Shown in pieces: positions 36,723 through 44,338 of a stretch of 64,000 nt of DNA; within the stretch, counting starts at the first letter, position 1; each line of letters starts with the position of its first letter. Both the position numbers and the translations under genes were made by a program. The notes under the pieces were generated by a model, which was not told the DNA's origin, did no database searches, and saw only the letters and a program-made list of their open reading frames with translations. Source of the stretch: Treponema socranskii subsp. paredis ATCC 35535 (GTDB lineage: Bacteria; Spirochaetota; Spirochaetia; Treponematales; Treponemataceae); assembly GCA_000413015.1 (NCBI GenBank), contig KE332515.1, forward strand, positions 1,911,069 to 1,975,068, read 5' to 3'.

Positions 36723-36888
36723 ATTGTACGGCGGGTAAATCTTCGGATTTAGGAGCAGTACAATTAATGCGCGAGCCCCGCAACGAGCGCGTAAGCGCGA
36801 AGTTTCGAGCGGCGCACACGTATATCCGCGAGTTTCCGAAAAAAACTCGCAGTTAAAAGCGCCGTACGATTTCAGCGGCGTTTTTAAC
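36723..36888 (+). repeat. TTCG-hairpin element, copy 3 (between dctP and dctQ)
   Basis: ATTGTAC...GTACAAT outer stem, GGG/GGA internal loop, TAAATC-TTCG-GATTTA. The outer stem has a compensatory change (C-G in copies 1 and 2 becomes T-A here). It ends with GCGAGTT...AACTCGC and a hairpin TTAAAAGCGCC...GGCGTTTTTAA, with ATTTCAG in the loop as in copy 1. Confidence 0.75.
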
Positions 36889-36919
36889 CTCCGTCAATTT
36901 TATTGAAAAGGAAATATAT

Positions 36920-37423
36920 ATGGATATCGTCGACAAAATATGCAAAACGACGGCAAAAATTGCAACCGTACTTTCGGGGCTTTTGCTTTTATCGGTTTTT
37001 GTCGTTCTCTTTATCGAAATAAGCGGACGTTTTATGGGAAAGAGTCCTTCATGGACGGAAGAATTGTCGCGCTGGGGACTGATTGCCATGTGTTTCAGCG
37101 GAGCGAGTGCTGCGCTGTACAATAAATCGCATGTCGGTGTAAATATCATCGTTACCCGGCTGCCGTTTCCCGTTGCGAGAATCTGCACTGCAATCGCATA
37201 TCTGTGCGGCATAACGCTGTGTATTTTTTTCGGCTATTATTGTTTTTTGGCTGCAATGCGTACCGTCAATCTGAAAGGCGATATCATTCCCGTATCCATG
37301 ATTTATGTGAAAATGTTTTTGCCTCTCGGTTTTTTTATGATGTTCATCCAGCTTCTGGGCGGATTGATAAAATTATTCGATAAGCGGCTTACGGCGATTG
37401 CCGACGCGACAATCGGAAGTTAA
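36920..37423 (+). CDS. dctQ: TRAP transporter small membrane subunit
   Basis: 167 residues, four hydrophobic segments, with the family's WTEELSRWGLIAMCFSGASAAL segment. It links the binding protein to the large permease. AAAAGGAAAT precedes the ATG. It follows the TTCG element and leads into dctM after 10 bp. Confidence 0.9.
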   Translation: MDIVDKICKTTAKIATVLSGLLLLSVFVVLFIEISGRFMGKSPSWTEELSRWGLIAMCFSGASAALYNKSHVGVNIIVTRLPFPVARICTAIAYLCGITLCIFFGYYCFLAAMRTVNLKGDIIPVSMIYVKMFLPLGFFMMFIQLLGGLIKLFDKRLTAIADATIGS

Positions 37424-37433
37424 GGCGGAAACT

Positions 37434-38714
37434 ATGAGTATATTGATTTTAATCTTCGTACTTCTTTTGGTAATCGGTTTGCCGATCGCATTTGTCCTCG
37501 GGGGAACGTCTCTTTTTTATTTTTTCTTTTTAAGCAAAGTTCCGATGGAAATGATCGGACAAAAATTATATGCCGGCATCGATAACTTCGTTTTGCTGGC
37601 GATTCCGTTTTTTATACTTGCCGGTGAATTGATGAATCGGTCGAAAATTACCGATGCCCTTATCGAATTTTCAAGGATTCTGGTCGGAAAGATTCCGGGA
37701 GCGCTTGCGCAGGTGAATATCGTTGCGAGCGTTTTCTTTGCCGGCATAACCGGCGCGGGAGTCGCCGATACTGCTGCACTCGGTTCCATTTTGATTCCCG
37801 CGATGACGAAAGAAGGTTATACGCCCGAATATTCGGCGGCTGTCACGTGTACGTCATCGGTTATCGGCCCCATCATTCCTCCGTCGATCGTTATGATCAT
37901 CTACGCGACGTGTACCGGTGAATCCGTCGGTGCTCTGTTTGCGGCGGGATTTATTCCCGGTTTGATGATCGCTCTCGCGCTGATGATTATGTGCTTTTAC
38001 TATGCGATTAAACAGCACCATCCCCGCAGAACGGAAAAACTTACGGCGAAATTTGTCGTGACGACATTGCGGAAATCAATCGTTGCGCTTTTATGCCCGA
38101 TAATTCTCATTGTCGGAATTTTTTCCGGTTACTTCACTCCGACGGAAGCTGCCGCGGTTGCGTGTCTCTATGCGATTATTGCGGGTATGTTTATACTGAA
38201 AACTCTGACACTGAAAGATATTTGGGAAAGTTTAAAGATAAGCGTCGTTGCCGGTTCCGTCATCTTATTGCTCATCTCTATGGCCGCTCTCTTTGCACAA
38301 GTACTTTCGATAGAGCGCGTTCCCGCCGCAATCGCGACCGGCATTCTCGCCTTTACGCAGAACAAATACGTATTTTTACTTATTATGAACGGCGTTTTGC
38401 TTATCGCGGGTATGCTCCTCGATGCAGGTGTCAATGTCATGCTCATTGCTCCGATCCTCTTGCCTGTTGCGATTCGGCTCGGTATTACACCGCTGCACTT
38501 TGCGTTGGTGCTCCTTGTCAATCTCAATATCGGACTCGTAACTCCTCCGATGGGTGTATGCCTTTTTGCTGCCGCTCCCATAGCTCGCGTAAGCTTTGAA
38601 AGGGTTGCGAAGGCGTCGCTGCCGTTTATCGCCGCCGAATTCGTTGCGCTGTTGATTATGACCTATGTTCCCGAATTGATTTTATTTGTTCCGCGCCTGC
38701 TAGGCTATCTGTAA
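37434..38714 (+). CDS. dctM: TRAP transporter large permease subunit
   Basis: 426 residues with about twelve hydrophobic segments. DctM signatures are FFILAGELMNRSKITDALIEF, SVFFAGITGAGVADTAALGSI, PIIPPSIVMIIYA and NLNIGLVTPPMGVCLF. Sodium-driven uptake of a carboxylated or sulfonated solute. ATG at 37434 follows AAGGCGG; an in-frame ATG at 37398 overlaps dctQ and is rejected. Last gene of the operon. Confidence 0.95.
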   Translation: MSILILIFVLLLVIGLPIAFVLGGTSLFYFFFLSKVPMEMIGQKLYAGIDNFVLLAIPFFILAGELMNRSKITDALIEFSRILVGKIPGALAQVNIVASVFFAGITGAGVADTAALGSILIPAMTKEGYTPEYSAAVTCTSSVIGPIIPPSIVMIIYATCTGESVGALFAAGFIPGLMIALALMIMCFYYAIKQHHPRRTEKLTAKFVVTTLRKSIVALLCPIILIVGIFSGYFTPTEAAAVACLYAIIAGMFILKTLTLKDIWESLKISVVAGSVILLLISMAALFAQVLSIERVPAAIATGILAFTQNKYVFLLIMNGVLLIAGMLLDAGVNVMLIAPILLPVAIRLGITPLHFALVLLVNLNIGLVTPPMGVCLFAAAPIARVSFERVAKASLPFIAAEFVALLIMTYVPELILFVPRLLGYL

Positions 38715-38720
38715 TCTCCA

Positions 38721-38774
38721 TCTTAGCGTCAGCGGCGGACAATGGAAAGGCGTTTTGCTGTCGGTATGCGGTGA
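38721..38774 (+). repeat. 52-bp direct repeat, right copy bracketing the catabolic islet
   Basis: Matches 29862-29913 in the same orientation (core CTTA.CGTCAGCGGCGGAC). It begins 6 bp after the dctM stop. Confidence 0.7.
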
Positions 38775-38789
38775 AATCGTTTAAAAACA

Positions 38790-38823
38790 AAAAAGGCTTT
38801 GCAAAAATTGCAAAGCCTTTTTT
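38790..38823. terminator. Bidirectional terminator between dctM and rny
   Basis: AAAAAGGCTTTGCAA and TTGCAAAGCCTTTTT form a long perfect stem with A and T runs on both sides, serving the two convergent genes. Confidence 0.9.
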
Positions 38824-38831
38824 ATCCGTTT

Positions 38832-40364
38832 TTACCGCGCGTACTCGACGATGCGCGTTTCGCGTATCATCGTGATTCTGATCCTGCCCGGATAGCGCAG
38901 ATCCGATTCGATCTGTTTTGCGATATTCCGTGCGAGCGGTTTTACCTCTTCGTCGCCCACTTTCGCGTTGTCGACGAGAATGCGCAGTTCGCGGCCGGCT
39001 TGAATCGCGTACGCTTTTTCTACGCCGGAAAAACGTTCCGCCGTCTGTTCGAGGTTTTCAAGACGCTTGACGTAATTGTCGATCGTTTCTCGCCGTGCTC
39101 CCGGCCGCGCGGCCGAAATGGCATCCGCGATCTGTACGTACACCGCTTCCGTACTTGTCGGTTCGATGTCGTTGTGGTGAGCGGCGATCGCGTTGATGAC
39201 GCGGGGATCTTCGCCCATTTTCCGTGCGATTTCCGCGCCGATTTCCGCGTGATTTTGATCGCTTTCCGTTTCGGCTCCCTTGCCGATGTCGTGGAGCAGC
39301 GCCGCGCGTTTTGCAAGTTCGCGGTTTCCGCCGATTTCCGCAGCGAGGGCGGCTGCGATCATCGCCACTTCTTTAGAGTGCGTGAGTACGTTTTGCCCGT
39401 AGCTCGTGCGGAAATAAAGCCGTCCGAGCGCCCGCACGCCTTCGGTGGGCATGTTGTGGATGCCCAAATCGAACAGTGCTTTTTCGCCTTCTTCGTAAAT
39501 CTTATTTTGCACCTCGTGCGTAACTTTTTGCACGATTTCTTCGATGCGCGCGGGGTGAATGCGGCCGTCGGATATGAGCCTTTCGAGCGCCACTTTTGCG
39601 ATTTCTTTGCGTACCGGATCGAAGCACGAAATGACGACCGCTTCCGGCGTATCGTCGATGATGATATCGACACCGGTGAGCGTTTCGAGCGTGCGGATAT
39701 TGCGTCCTTCCCGCCCGATAATGCGGCCCTTCATTTCGTCGCTCGGAAGCGATACCGTCGTAACGGTGATATCGCTCGTAACTTCCGGCGCGAGGCGCTG
39801 AACGATCGTTACGAGTACGTCGCGCGCCTTTTTTTCCGCCGTAAGCTGAGCTTCCTGCTCAATTTTATTGAGCAGCGCCTGCGCATCGTGGCGGGCGTCG
39901 TTTTCGAGGTTTTTGATGATAAGCTCTTTTGCCTGCTGCTGTGACAGCCCCGACACGTGTTCCAGACGCTTTCGGTATTCTTCTTCCTGTGTCATAACCG
40001 AGGCTTCACGCTTTTTCAGCGCTTCGACGCGGTCGGCAACTTCTTTGTCGCGCTTTTCATATTCGGCAGCCCGCTGATCGAGGAGCTCCTCTTTTTTATT
40101 TACGCGGGCTTCATAGCGCTGTACTTCGGCCCGTCGTTCTCTGTTTTCCCGTTCCTGCTGGTTTCGTTCCCGAATGAGTTCATCTTTTGCATTGAGCAAA
40201 ATTTCTTTTTTCTGTGCTTCAGCTTCTCGAATTGCATCCTGTTTTACACGTTCAGCTTTTTGTTCTGACGCAGATAGTTGAAATCTGGCATACAGCCATC
40301 TAATAATCCATCCAAGAATAATTCCTGCAATCGGGAGAACAATGAATAAAATGATAGTATTCAT
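38832..40364 (-). CDS. rny: Ribonuclease Y
   Basis: 510 residues. Membrane-bound endoribonuclease that starts mRNA decay. It has one N-terminal membrane helix (residues 3-25), a long coiled coil (to about 190), a KH domain with GRIIGREGRNIRTLE and an HD domain with HDIGKG and AHHNDIE that holds the metal. Full length. GGAG lies 8 bp before the ATG, and a promoter TTGACA-N17-TACTAT is at 40407-40435. A separate small-RNA transcription unit lies immediately upstream on the same strand. Confidence 0.97.
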   Translation of the reverse strand: MNTIILFIVLPIAGIILGWIIRWLYARFQLSASEQKAERVKQDAIREAEAQKKEILLNAKDELIRERNQQERENRERRAEVQRYEARVNKKEELLDQRAAEYEKRDKEVADRVEALKKREASVMTQEEEYRKRLEHVSGLSQQQAKELIIKNLENDARHDAQALLNKIEQEAQLTAEKKARDVLVTIVQRLAPEVTSDITVTTVSLPSDEMKGRIIGREGRNIRTLETLTGVDIIIDDTPEAVVISCFDPVRKEIAKVALERLISDGRIHPARIEEIVQKVTHEVQNKIYEEGEKALFDLGIHNMPTEGVRALGRLYFRTSYGQNVLTHSKEVAMIAAALAAEIGGNRELAKRAALLHDIGKGAETESDQNHAEIGAEIARKMGEDPRVINAIAAHHNDIEPTSTEAVYVQIADAISAARPGARRETIDNYVKRLENLEQTAERFSGVEKAYAIQAGRELRILVDNAKVGDEEVKPLARNIAKQIESDLRYPGRIRITMIRETRIVEYAR

Positions 40365-40406
40365 CTTTGTCTCCTTGTGTGCATGGTATAGAATAATTCA
40401 GTATAC

Positions 40407-40435
40407 ATAGTAACGTACAATCTTCAAAATGTCAA
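40407..40435 (-). promoter_or_regulatory. Promoter of rny
   Basis: Read on the minus strand: TTGACA (40435-40430), 17 bp, TACTAT (40412-40407). Confidence 0.6.
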
Positions 40436-40504
40436 ACCGAAAACGAAAAGATTTACGTGCATTTATAGGTAAAACGGAGGAATTTTGAGAGAAAAAGAGG
40501 AAAA

Positions 40505-40674
40505 ATTGAAAAGAAGATGAACAAAGACGGTCGGATTTGAACCGACTGCCACAGGATAACCTGCCTTAGCTCCTATATCGGGATTCTTTCTTTATTCATC
40601 GTGAAGGATTTGCATACGCGAGCAATGCCGGAAAGCGGCCGTTTGAAGTACTCCGCATCGATACAAGTCTTTCA
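40505..40674 (-). ncRNA. Candidate structured RNA with a tRNA-like T-arm
   Basis: Read on the minus strand. A promoter (TTGATT-N17-TATTAT) is followed by ~160 nt ending in a U-rich tract. The 3' half is closed by a 12-bp helix GATGAATAAAGA/TCTTTGTTCATC (40588-40599 with 40516-40527). It contains a small hairpin CAGG-TTAT-CCTG and a perfect tRNA T-arm, GTCGG-TTCAAAT-CCGAC. The 5' half has GCCG-CTTTC-CGGC and GCAT...ATGC hairpins. A 5' AAAGAC could pair alternatively with the 3' GTCTTT. No anticodon arm or CCA end fits, so it is not an ordinary tRNA, and it is too short for tmRNA. Confidence 0.5.
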
Positions 40675-40680
40675 TGAACG

Positions 40681-40709
40681 ATAATACAACAGCTTTCGTA
40701 TAAAATCAA
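40681..40709 (-). promoter_or_regulatory. Promoter of the tRNA-like ncRNA
   Basis: Minus strand TTGATT (40709-40704), 17 bp, TATTAT (40686-40681); predicted start near 40674. Confidence 0.6.
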
Positions 40710-40753
40710 GTGTTTACGTATGTTTTTTTTATTTATTTTACCATTTATTCGAT

Positions 40754-41689
40754 TCAGTCGATAAACAGCGGTGTCGACAGATAGCGGTCGGCGGAATCGG
40801 GAAGCAAAACGACGATCGTTTTATTTTTAAATTCCTGCCGCTTGGCGATTTCGTATGAGGCATAGAGCGCTGCGCCGGAGGAGATGCCGGCAAGTATGCC
40901 TTCCGTTTTTCCGAATTCTCTTGCAGCGGAAAACGCATCTTCGTTTTTAACGGCTATGACTTCGTCGTAGATTTTTTTGTCGAGCGTTTCGGGAATAAAG
41001 TTCGCACCGAGTCCTTGCAGTTTATGCGATCCGGCATAGCCTTTTGAAAGAAGCGGGGATGCGGCAGGTTCGACAGCAAAGATTTTTATGCGTTTGTTTT
41101 TCGAGCGCAAAAACTTTCCGGCGCCCGAAAGGGTGCCGCCCGTACCGATGCCCGCTACAAAGGCATCGACGTGTCCGCCCGAATCTTCCCAAATCTCGGG
41201 ACCGGTCGTTTTAAAATGCGTATCGGGATTTACGGGATTGGTAAACTGACTCGGAATAAAGCTGTGCGGCGTTTCCTTTGCGATTTTTTCGGCTTTATCG
41301 ACCGCACCTTTCATACCGAGAGCGCCGTCGGTAAGTACGATTTCAGCGCCGTACGCTTTCAGTAAATTGCGCCGTTCGACGGACATCGTTTCCGGCATCG
41401 TCAAAATAAGGCGCAGACCGCAGCTCGCGCACACCGATGCGAGGCCTATACCCGTATTGCCACTCGTCGGTTCGATGACTACCGAATCTTTTTTAATTTT
41501 GCCGGTTTTTATCCCGTCGTCTATCATAGACTTTGCAATGCGGTCTTTTACGCTGCCGGCAGGGTTCAAATATTCGAGCTTTACGAGAATGCGCGCATGA
41601 AGTGCAAGCCGCCTTTGCGTATTTTTGATTTCGACGAGCGGCGTGTGCCCGATGAGATCGGTTATTTTCGATGCGATTTTTTCGGCCAT
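40754..41689 (-). CDS. cysK: Cysteine synthase
   Basis: 311 residues, a PLP enzyme making cysteine from O-acetylserine and sulfide. PLP lysine in NPAGSVKDRIA, phosphate/substrate loops EPTSGNTGIGLA and GIGTGGTLSGAG, and LGANFIPETLDK. It lies 6 bp after an Rrf2-family regulator and is probably co-transcribed with it. It is the biosynthetic counterpart to the desulfidase at 1798. Confidence 0.95.
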   Translation of the reverse strand: MAEKIASKITDLIGHTPLVEIKNTQRRLALHARILVKLEYLNPAGSVKDRIAKSMIDDGIKTGKIKKDSVVIEPTSGNTGIGLASVCASCGLRLILTMPETMSVERRNLLKAYGAEIVLTDGALGMKGAVDKAEKIAKETPHSFIPSQFTNPVNPDTHFKTTGPEIWEDSGGHVDAFVAGIGTGGTLSGAGKFLRSKNKRIKIFAVEPAASPLLSKGYAGSHKLQGLGANFIPETLDKKIYDEVIAVKNEDAFSAAREFGKTEGILAGISSGAALYASYEIAKRQEFKNKTIVVLLPDSADRYLSTPLFID

Positions 41690-41695
41690 ATTGTT

Positions 41696-42124
41696 TTAAA
41701 TGCTGTAATCGACAGGTTCGGGAGCAGCGGTAAGCTGATCGAGTGTTATGCCGTCGAGATATGAATTGATCGTTTTTTCAAGACCTTCCCACAATTTGAG
41801 GGTTGCGCATATTGACCGTCTGCAGCATTCGTTCGCTTCATTTTCCAAACAGCTCACCGGCGCCAAATCGCCTTCGGTGATGCGCAGTATTTCGCCGACG
41901 GTGTATTGGTTTTGCGGACGCGCAAGTTTGTATCCGCCTTGCGGTCCGCGCACGCTTTGCAAAAGCCCGTATTTGCTCAAAAGCGAAGTGATCTGTTCGA
42001 GATATTTTATCGAAATGCTTTGCCGTTCCGATATGTCTTTTAAAGGGATAAATTCGTCCTGTTTGTGCTGCGCCAAGTCGATCATAAAGCGGAGCGCATA
42101 TCTGCCGCGTGTTGATATTTTCAT
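41696..42124 (-). CDS. Rrf2-family regulator (CymR/IscR-like)
   Basis: 142 residues. Winged helix beginning MKISTRGRYALRFMIDLA, with the recognition region ISIKYLEQITSLLSKYGLL and the wing GPQGGYKLAR. A cysteine group CLENEANECCRRSIC stands where IscR holds its iron-sulfur cluster. Because it precedes cysK directly, a role in sensing cysteine or iron-sulfur status is likely. Promoter TTTACA-N17-TATACT at 42144-42172; binding sites were not resolved. Confidence 0.88.
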   Translation of the reverse strand: MKISTRGRYALRFMIDLAQHKQDEFIPLKDISERQSISIKYLEQITSLLSKYGLLQSVRGPQGGYKLARPQNQYTVGEILRITEGDLAPVSCLENEANECCRRSICATLKLWEGLEKTINSYLDGITLDQLTAAPEPVDYSI

Positions 42125-42143
42125 ATTTTCCTACTGAGAAACT

Positions 42144-42172
42144 AGTATATCCGATTATATCGATTTTGTAAA
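42144..42172 (-). promoter_or_regulatory. Promoter of the rrf2-cysK operon
   Basis: Minus strand TTTACA (42172-42167), 17 bp, TATACT (42149-42144). Confidence 0.6.
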
Positions 42173-42347
42173 GAAAAAAGGGAGGAAAGAAGCCGATACA
42201 TTGTACGGTGAAACTAAGGAACTGTATTTTCGGAAAACTTTCCGAATTTTGTTAAATTTGCAGTAGCACATAAATATTAATTTCTGAAAGACAAGCTCGC
42301 GTTTAACGAAATCGCACTAATTGAAAAATAAAATATTTTCTTGCCGT

Positions 42348-43325
42348 TTACAGTTCCACGACGATTTTGCCGTTTACCTTGCCGCCGTCGCATGCTTCGC
42401 AGGCTTTTCCAATATCGCGGAAAGCAAACTTTTCTCCGACAAGAGGATTTAATTTGTGTTCGGCTAAAAAAGCGAAAATCGAATCGATGTCGGCTTGTGT
42501 CGGGAAATTGCTGTGAAAGCCGGTAAGATACACGCCGCTCGGAATTTCCTGAATGGGAGCAAAATTGTCAAGTGCAAACACGCCGCCGAGCACACCCGTA
42601 TTACAGACGATGCCGCCTGAAGCGGTACACCGCAACGTATCGCGCAAGGTTTTACAGCCGACCAGTTCCAAAACTTTATTAAAGCGGCCTTGATATTTTT
42701 CGTTCAGATTGCCGTCGTCCAAAATACACTCGTCCGCTCCCGCATTTTTAAGCAAATTCAATTTGCTTTCACGGTGAGTTGTAGCGGCAACACGGCAGCC
42801 TATCGCTTTTGCAATTTGAATTGAAGCGTAACCGAGTGCACAGGTGCCGCCGCGGATTAAAAGCGTGTTATCTTTTTGCAGCCGCAAACAGCGGAACAAA
42901 GAACCCCACGCGGTAAAATATGTTTCAGGAACAGCGGCGATATCCGTCCATGCCATATCGGACTGTATTGCAAAAACATGGTGAAAAGGAAGCAGGGCAT
43001 ATTCGGCATAGCTGCCGTTGAAGCTGCGCCCCATTCCTCCCATCAGTGCAACAATTTTTTGTCCGTTAGAAAAATGAGTATCGGAAGCATCGGCAATTTC
43101 GCCTACGCATTCGATCCCCGGAATGATCGGCTTTTGTATGTAGTCATGTTCAATTTCAAATTGCCGTAAGATTTGTTCGGAGTGGTTGAGTCCGAATGCA
43201 TGGATCTTTACGAGTACCCATCCGCTCTTTACAGCAGGAACGGGAACATCGGTTAAAACAATGTCTTTTGCCGCGGTCGGTTCGGTCAGTACCACGGCCT
43301 TCATCGTCTTCGGTATTGTATGCAT
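42348..43325 (-). CDS. Zinc-free quinone oxidoreductase-like protein (MDR family)
   Basis: 325 residues from the ATG at 43325 (AAGG site; a GTG codon directly before it is less likely). NADPH-dependent reductase type: GroES-like N-domain with FGLNHSEQILRQ and PGIECVGEI, and the Rossmann segment LLIRGGTCALGYASIQIAKAIGC. Zinc ligands of alcohol dehydrogenases are absent. Substrates of this group are quinones or enones. A 364-bp repeat element ends 11 bp upstream of the start and would be transcribed as its leader. Confidence 0.85.
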   Translation of the reverse strand: MHTIPKTMKAVVLTEPTAAKDIVLTDVPVPAVKSGWVLVKIHAFGLNHSEQILRQFEIEHDYIQKPIIPGIECVGEIADASDTHFSNGQKIVALMGGMGRSFNGSYAEYALLPFHHVFAIQSDMAWTDIAAVPETYFTAWGSLFRCLRLQKDNTLLIRGGTCALGYASIQIAKAIGCRVAATTHRESKLNLLKNAGADECILDDGNLNEKYQGRFNKVLELVGCKTLRDTLRCTASGGIVCNTGVLGGVFALDNFAPIQEIPSGVYLTGFHSNFPTQADIDSIFAFLAEHKLNPLVGEKFAFRDIGKACEACDGGKVNGKIVVEL

Positions 43326-43336
43326 CACAACCTTCT

Positions 43337-43700
43337 ATAAAAACTTTTGCAGGATGTTAGAGCCTGCGGCTCGTTCTATAAAGAGCCGATTCTACATGTC
43401 CGCTTGCGCGGACTTCGAATCAACATCCGAAAAAGTTTTTAGTCGTGCGCAACAGCGCACACGTTCAATAATCGAGTTTGCGAAACTATACTGTATCGTA
43501 TTCATTCGATTTTCATCAAAACGATACGTATACATAGCTGCCGCAAACATCCGTGCAAACTCGAGATAAAAACGCTGCGATTTCGAGCAATGCGCAGAAA
43601 TCGCGAGTGTCTCCAATATATAGAAAAACGCTTCTGCGTTTTTCGTCTCCGGACTTTAGCGACGGCGATATTTCAGACGGCGCTTTTTATCGTACCTCCC
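43337..43700 (-). repeat. ~360-bp structured repeat element, copy B
   Basis: Inverted relative to copy A at 19411-19772. In the minus-strand sense it starts GGGAGGTACGATAAAAAGC and ends GCAAAAGTTTTTATA just before the oxidoreductase start codon. It contains the tetraloop hairpin GTCCGC-GCAA-GCGGAC and GAGCC-GCA-GGCTC. A 74-codon frame (43392-43616, minus) is intact here but frameshifted in copy A. Confidence 0.75.
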
Positions 43701-43744
43701 GCTTTAATTTTGTTTTCAGGTTTTTATCAGTGAAAACTTGTTTA

Positions 43745-44338
43745 TTATTGTACCGCGGTATCGAATCGGTTTGTCAGTTTATAGCTGCGGGGCGATAATC
43801 CCTTTGTAAACGAATTGAACTCCGCCCATGTTTCAGTCAGATAATAGGCGACTACGGCCTCCCGGTTGTTGCCGAACTGCGAAGTCAGCACCGGGCTTTC
43901 CTCGAAGCAGCGGTTTACGACAGCCGGATCTTTTGTAAAATTCACCTTGCCGCCCAACCGCACATAGGTCATGGTTTCCGGATCGCAGATACACAGCTGA
44001 ATATACGGGTGCGCGCACAATTCGGCATAGGAAGCATAAAACTCCACAGTATCGAAATACAGAACGCCGTCCTGTTCAAACTTAAATTCAATAGGGCGAA
44101 TCTGCGGATTGCCGTCCAAGCCGAGGGTGGTGCCGTATTGCAGGGAAAAACGCTCAAAGATTTTTGTGACAACACTCAAACCGTTCTCATAATCCAACGA
44201 TTGAAAAAACTCCAAGTTCGTCATAGGAGCATTCTCCTTTCGGCCGGCTGCCGTACAACAGAGAATACCGATCAAAAAAATGCCGCACAGAACCGGTATA
44301 ATTTTCCGTGCCGGCTTAAGCTGCTTTAAACCGCTCAT
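43745..44338 (-). CDS. Membrane-anchored pyridoxamine-phosphate-oxidase-fold protein of the ACGx locus
   Basis: 197 residues from the ATG at 44338, which overlaps the stop of the radical SAM gene (ATGA). An N-terminal hydrophobic segment ends in ILCCTAAG, possibly a lipobox-like anchor. A split-barrel flavin-binding domain follows, with a pattern like GNPQIRPIEFKFEQDGVLYFDTVEFYASYAELCAHPYIQLCI, as in PNPOx-like/FMN-binding proteins. The location and coupling indicate a role with the modified peptide, perhaps as electron donor or in a membrane step (inference). Confidence 0.75.
   Translation of the reverse strand: MSGLKQLKPARKIIPVLCGIFLIGILCCTAAGRKENAPMTNLEFFQSLDYENGLSVVTKIFERFSLQYGTTLGLDGNPQIRPIEFKFEQDGVLYFDTVEFYASYAELCAHPYIQLCICDPETMTYVRLGGKVNFTKDPAVVNRCFEESPVLTSQFGNNREAVVAYYLTETWAEFNSFTKGLSPRSYKLTNRFDTAVQ

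Noticed and set aside
40516-40599. An ordinary tRNA or tmRNA gene on the minus strand
   Set aside because: Only the T-arm fits; no anticodon arm, no D-arm, no CCA end, and the transcript is too short for tmRNA.
40590-40674. tRNA-Sec (UCA) because of a CTTCAAA heptamer
   Set aside because: The bases flanking the heptamer do not pair into an anticodon stem and the total length is wrong.
43392-43616. 74-codon small protein in repeat copy B
   Set aside because: The matching frame in copy A is shifted by a one-base deletion, while the hairpins are conserved; kept as a repeat, not as a gene.
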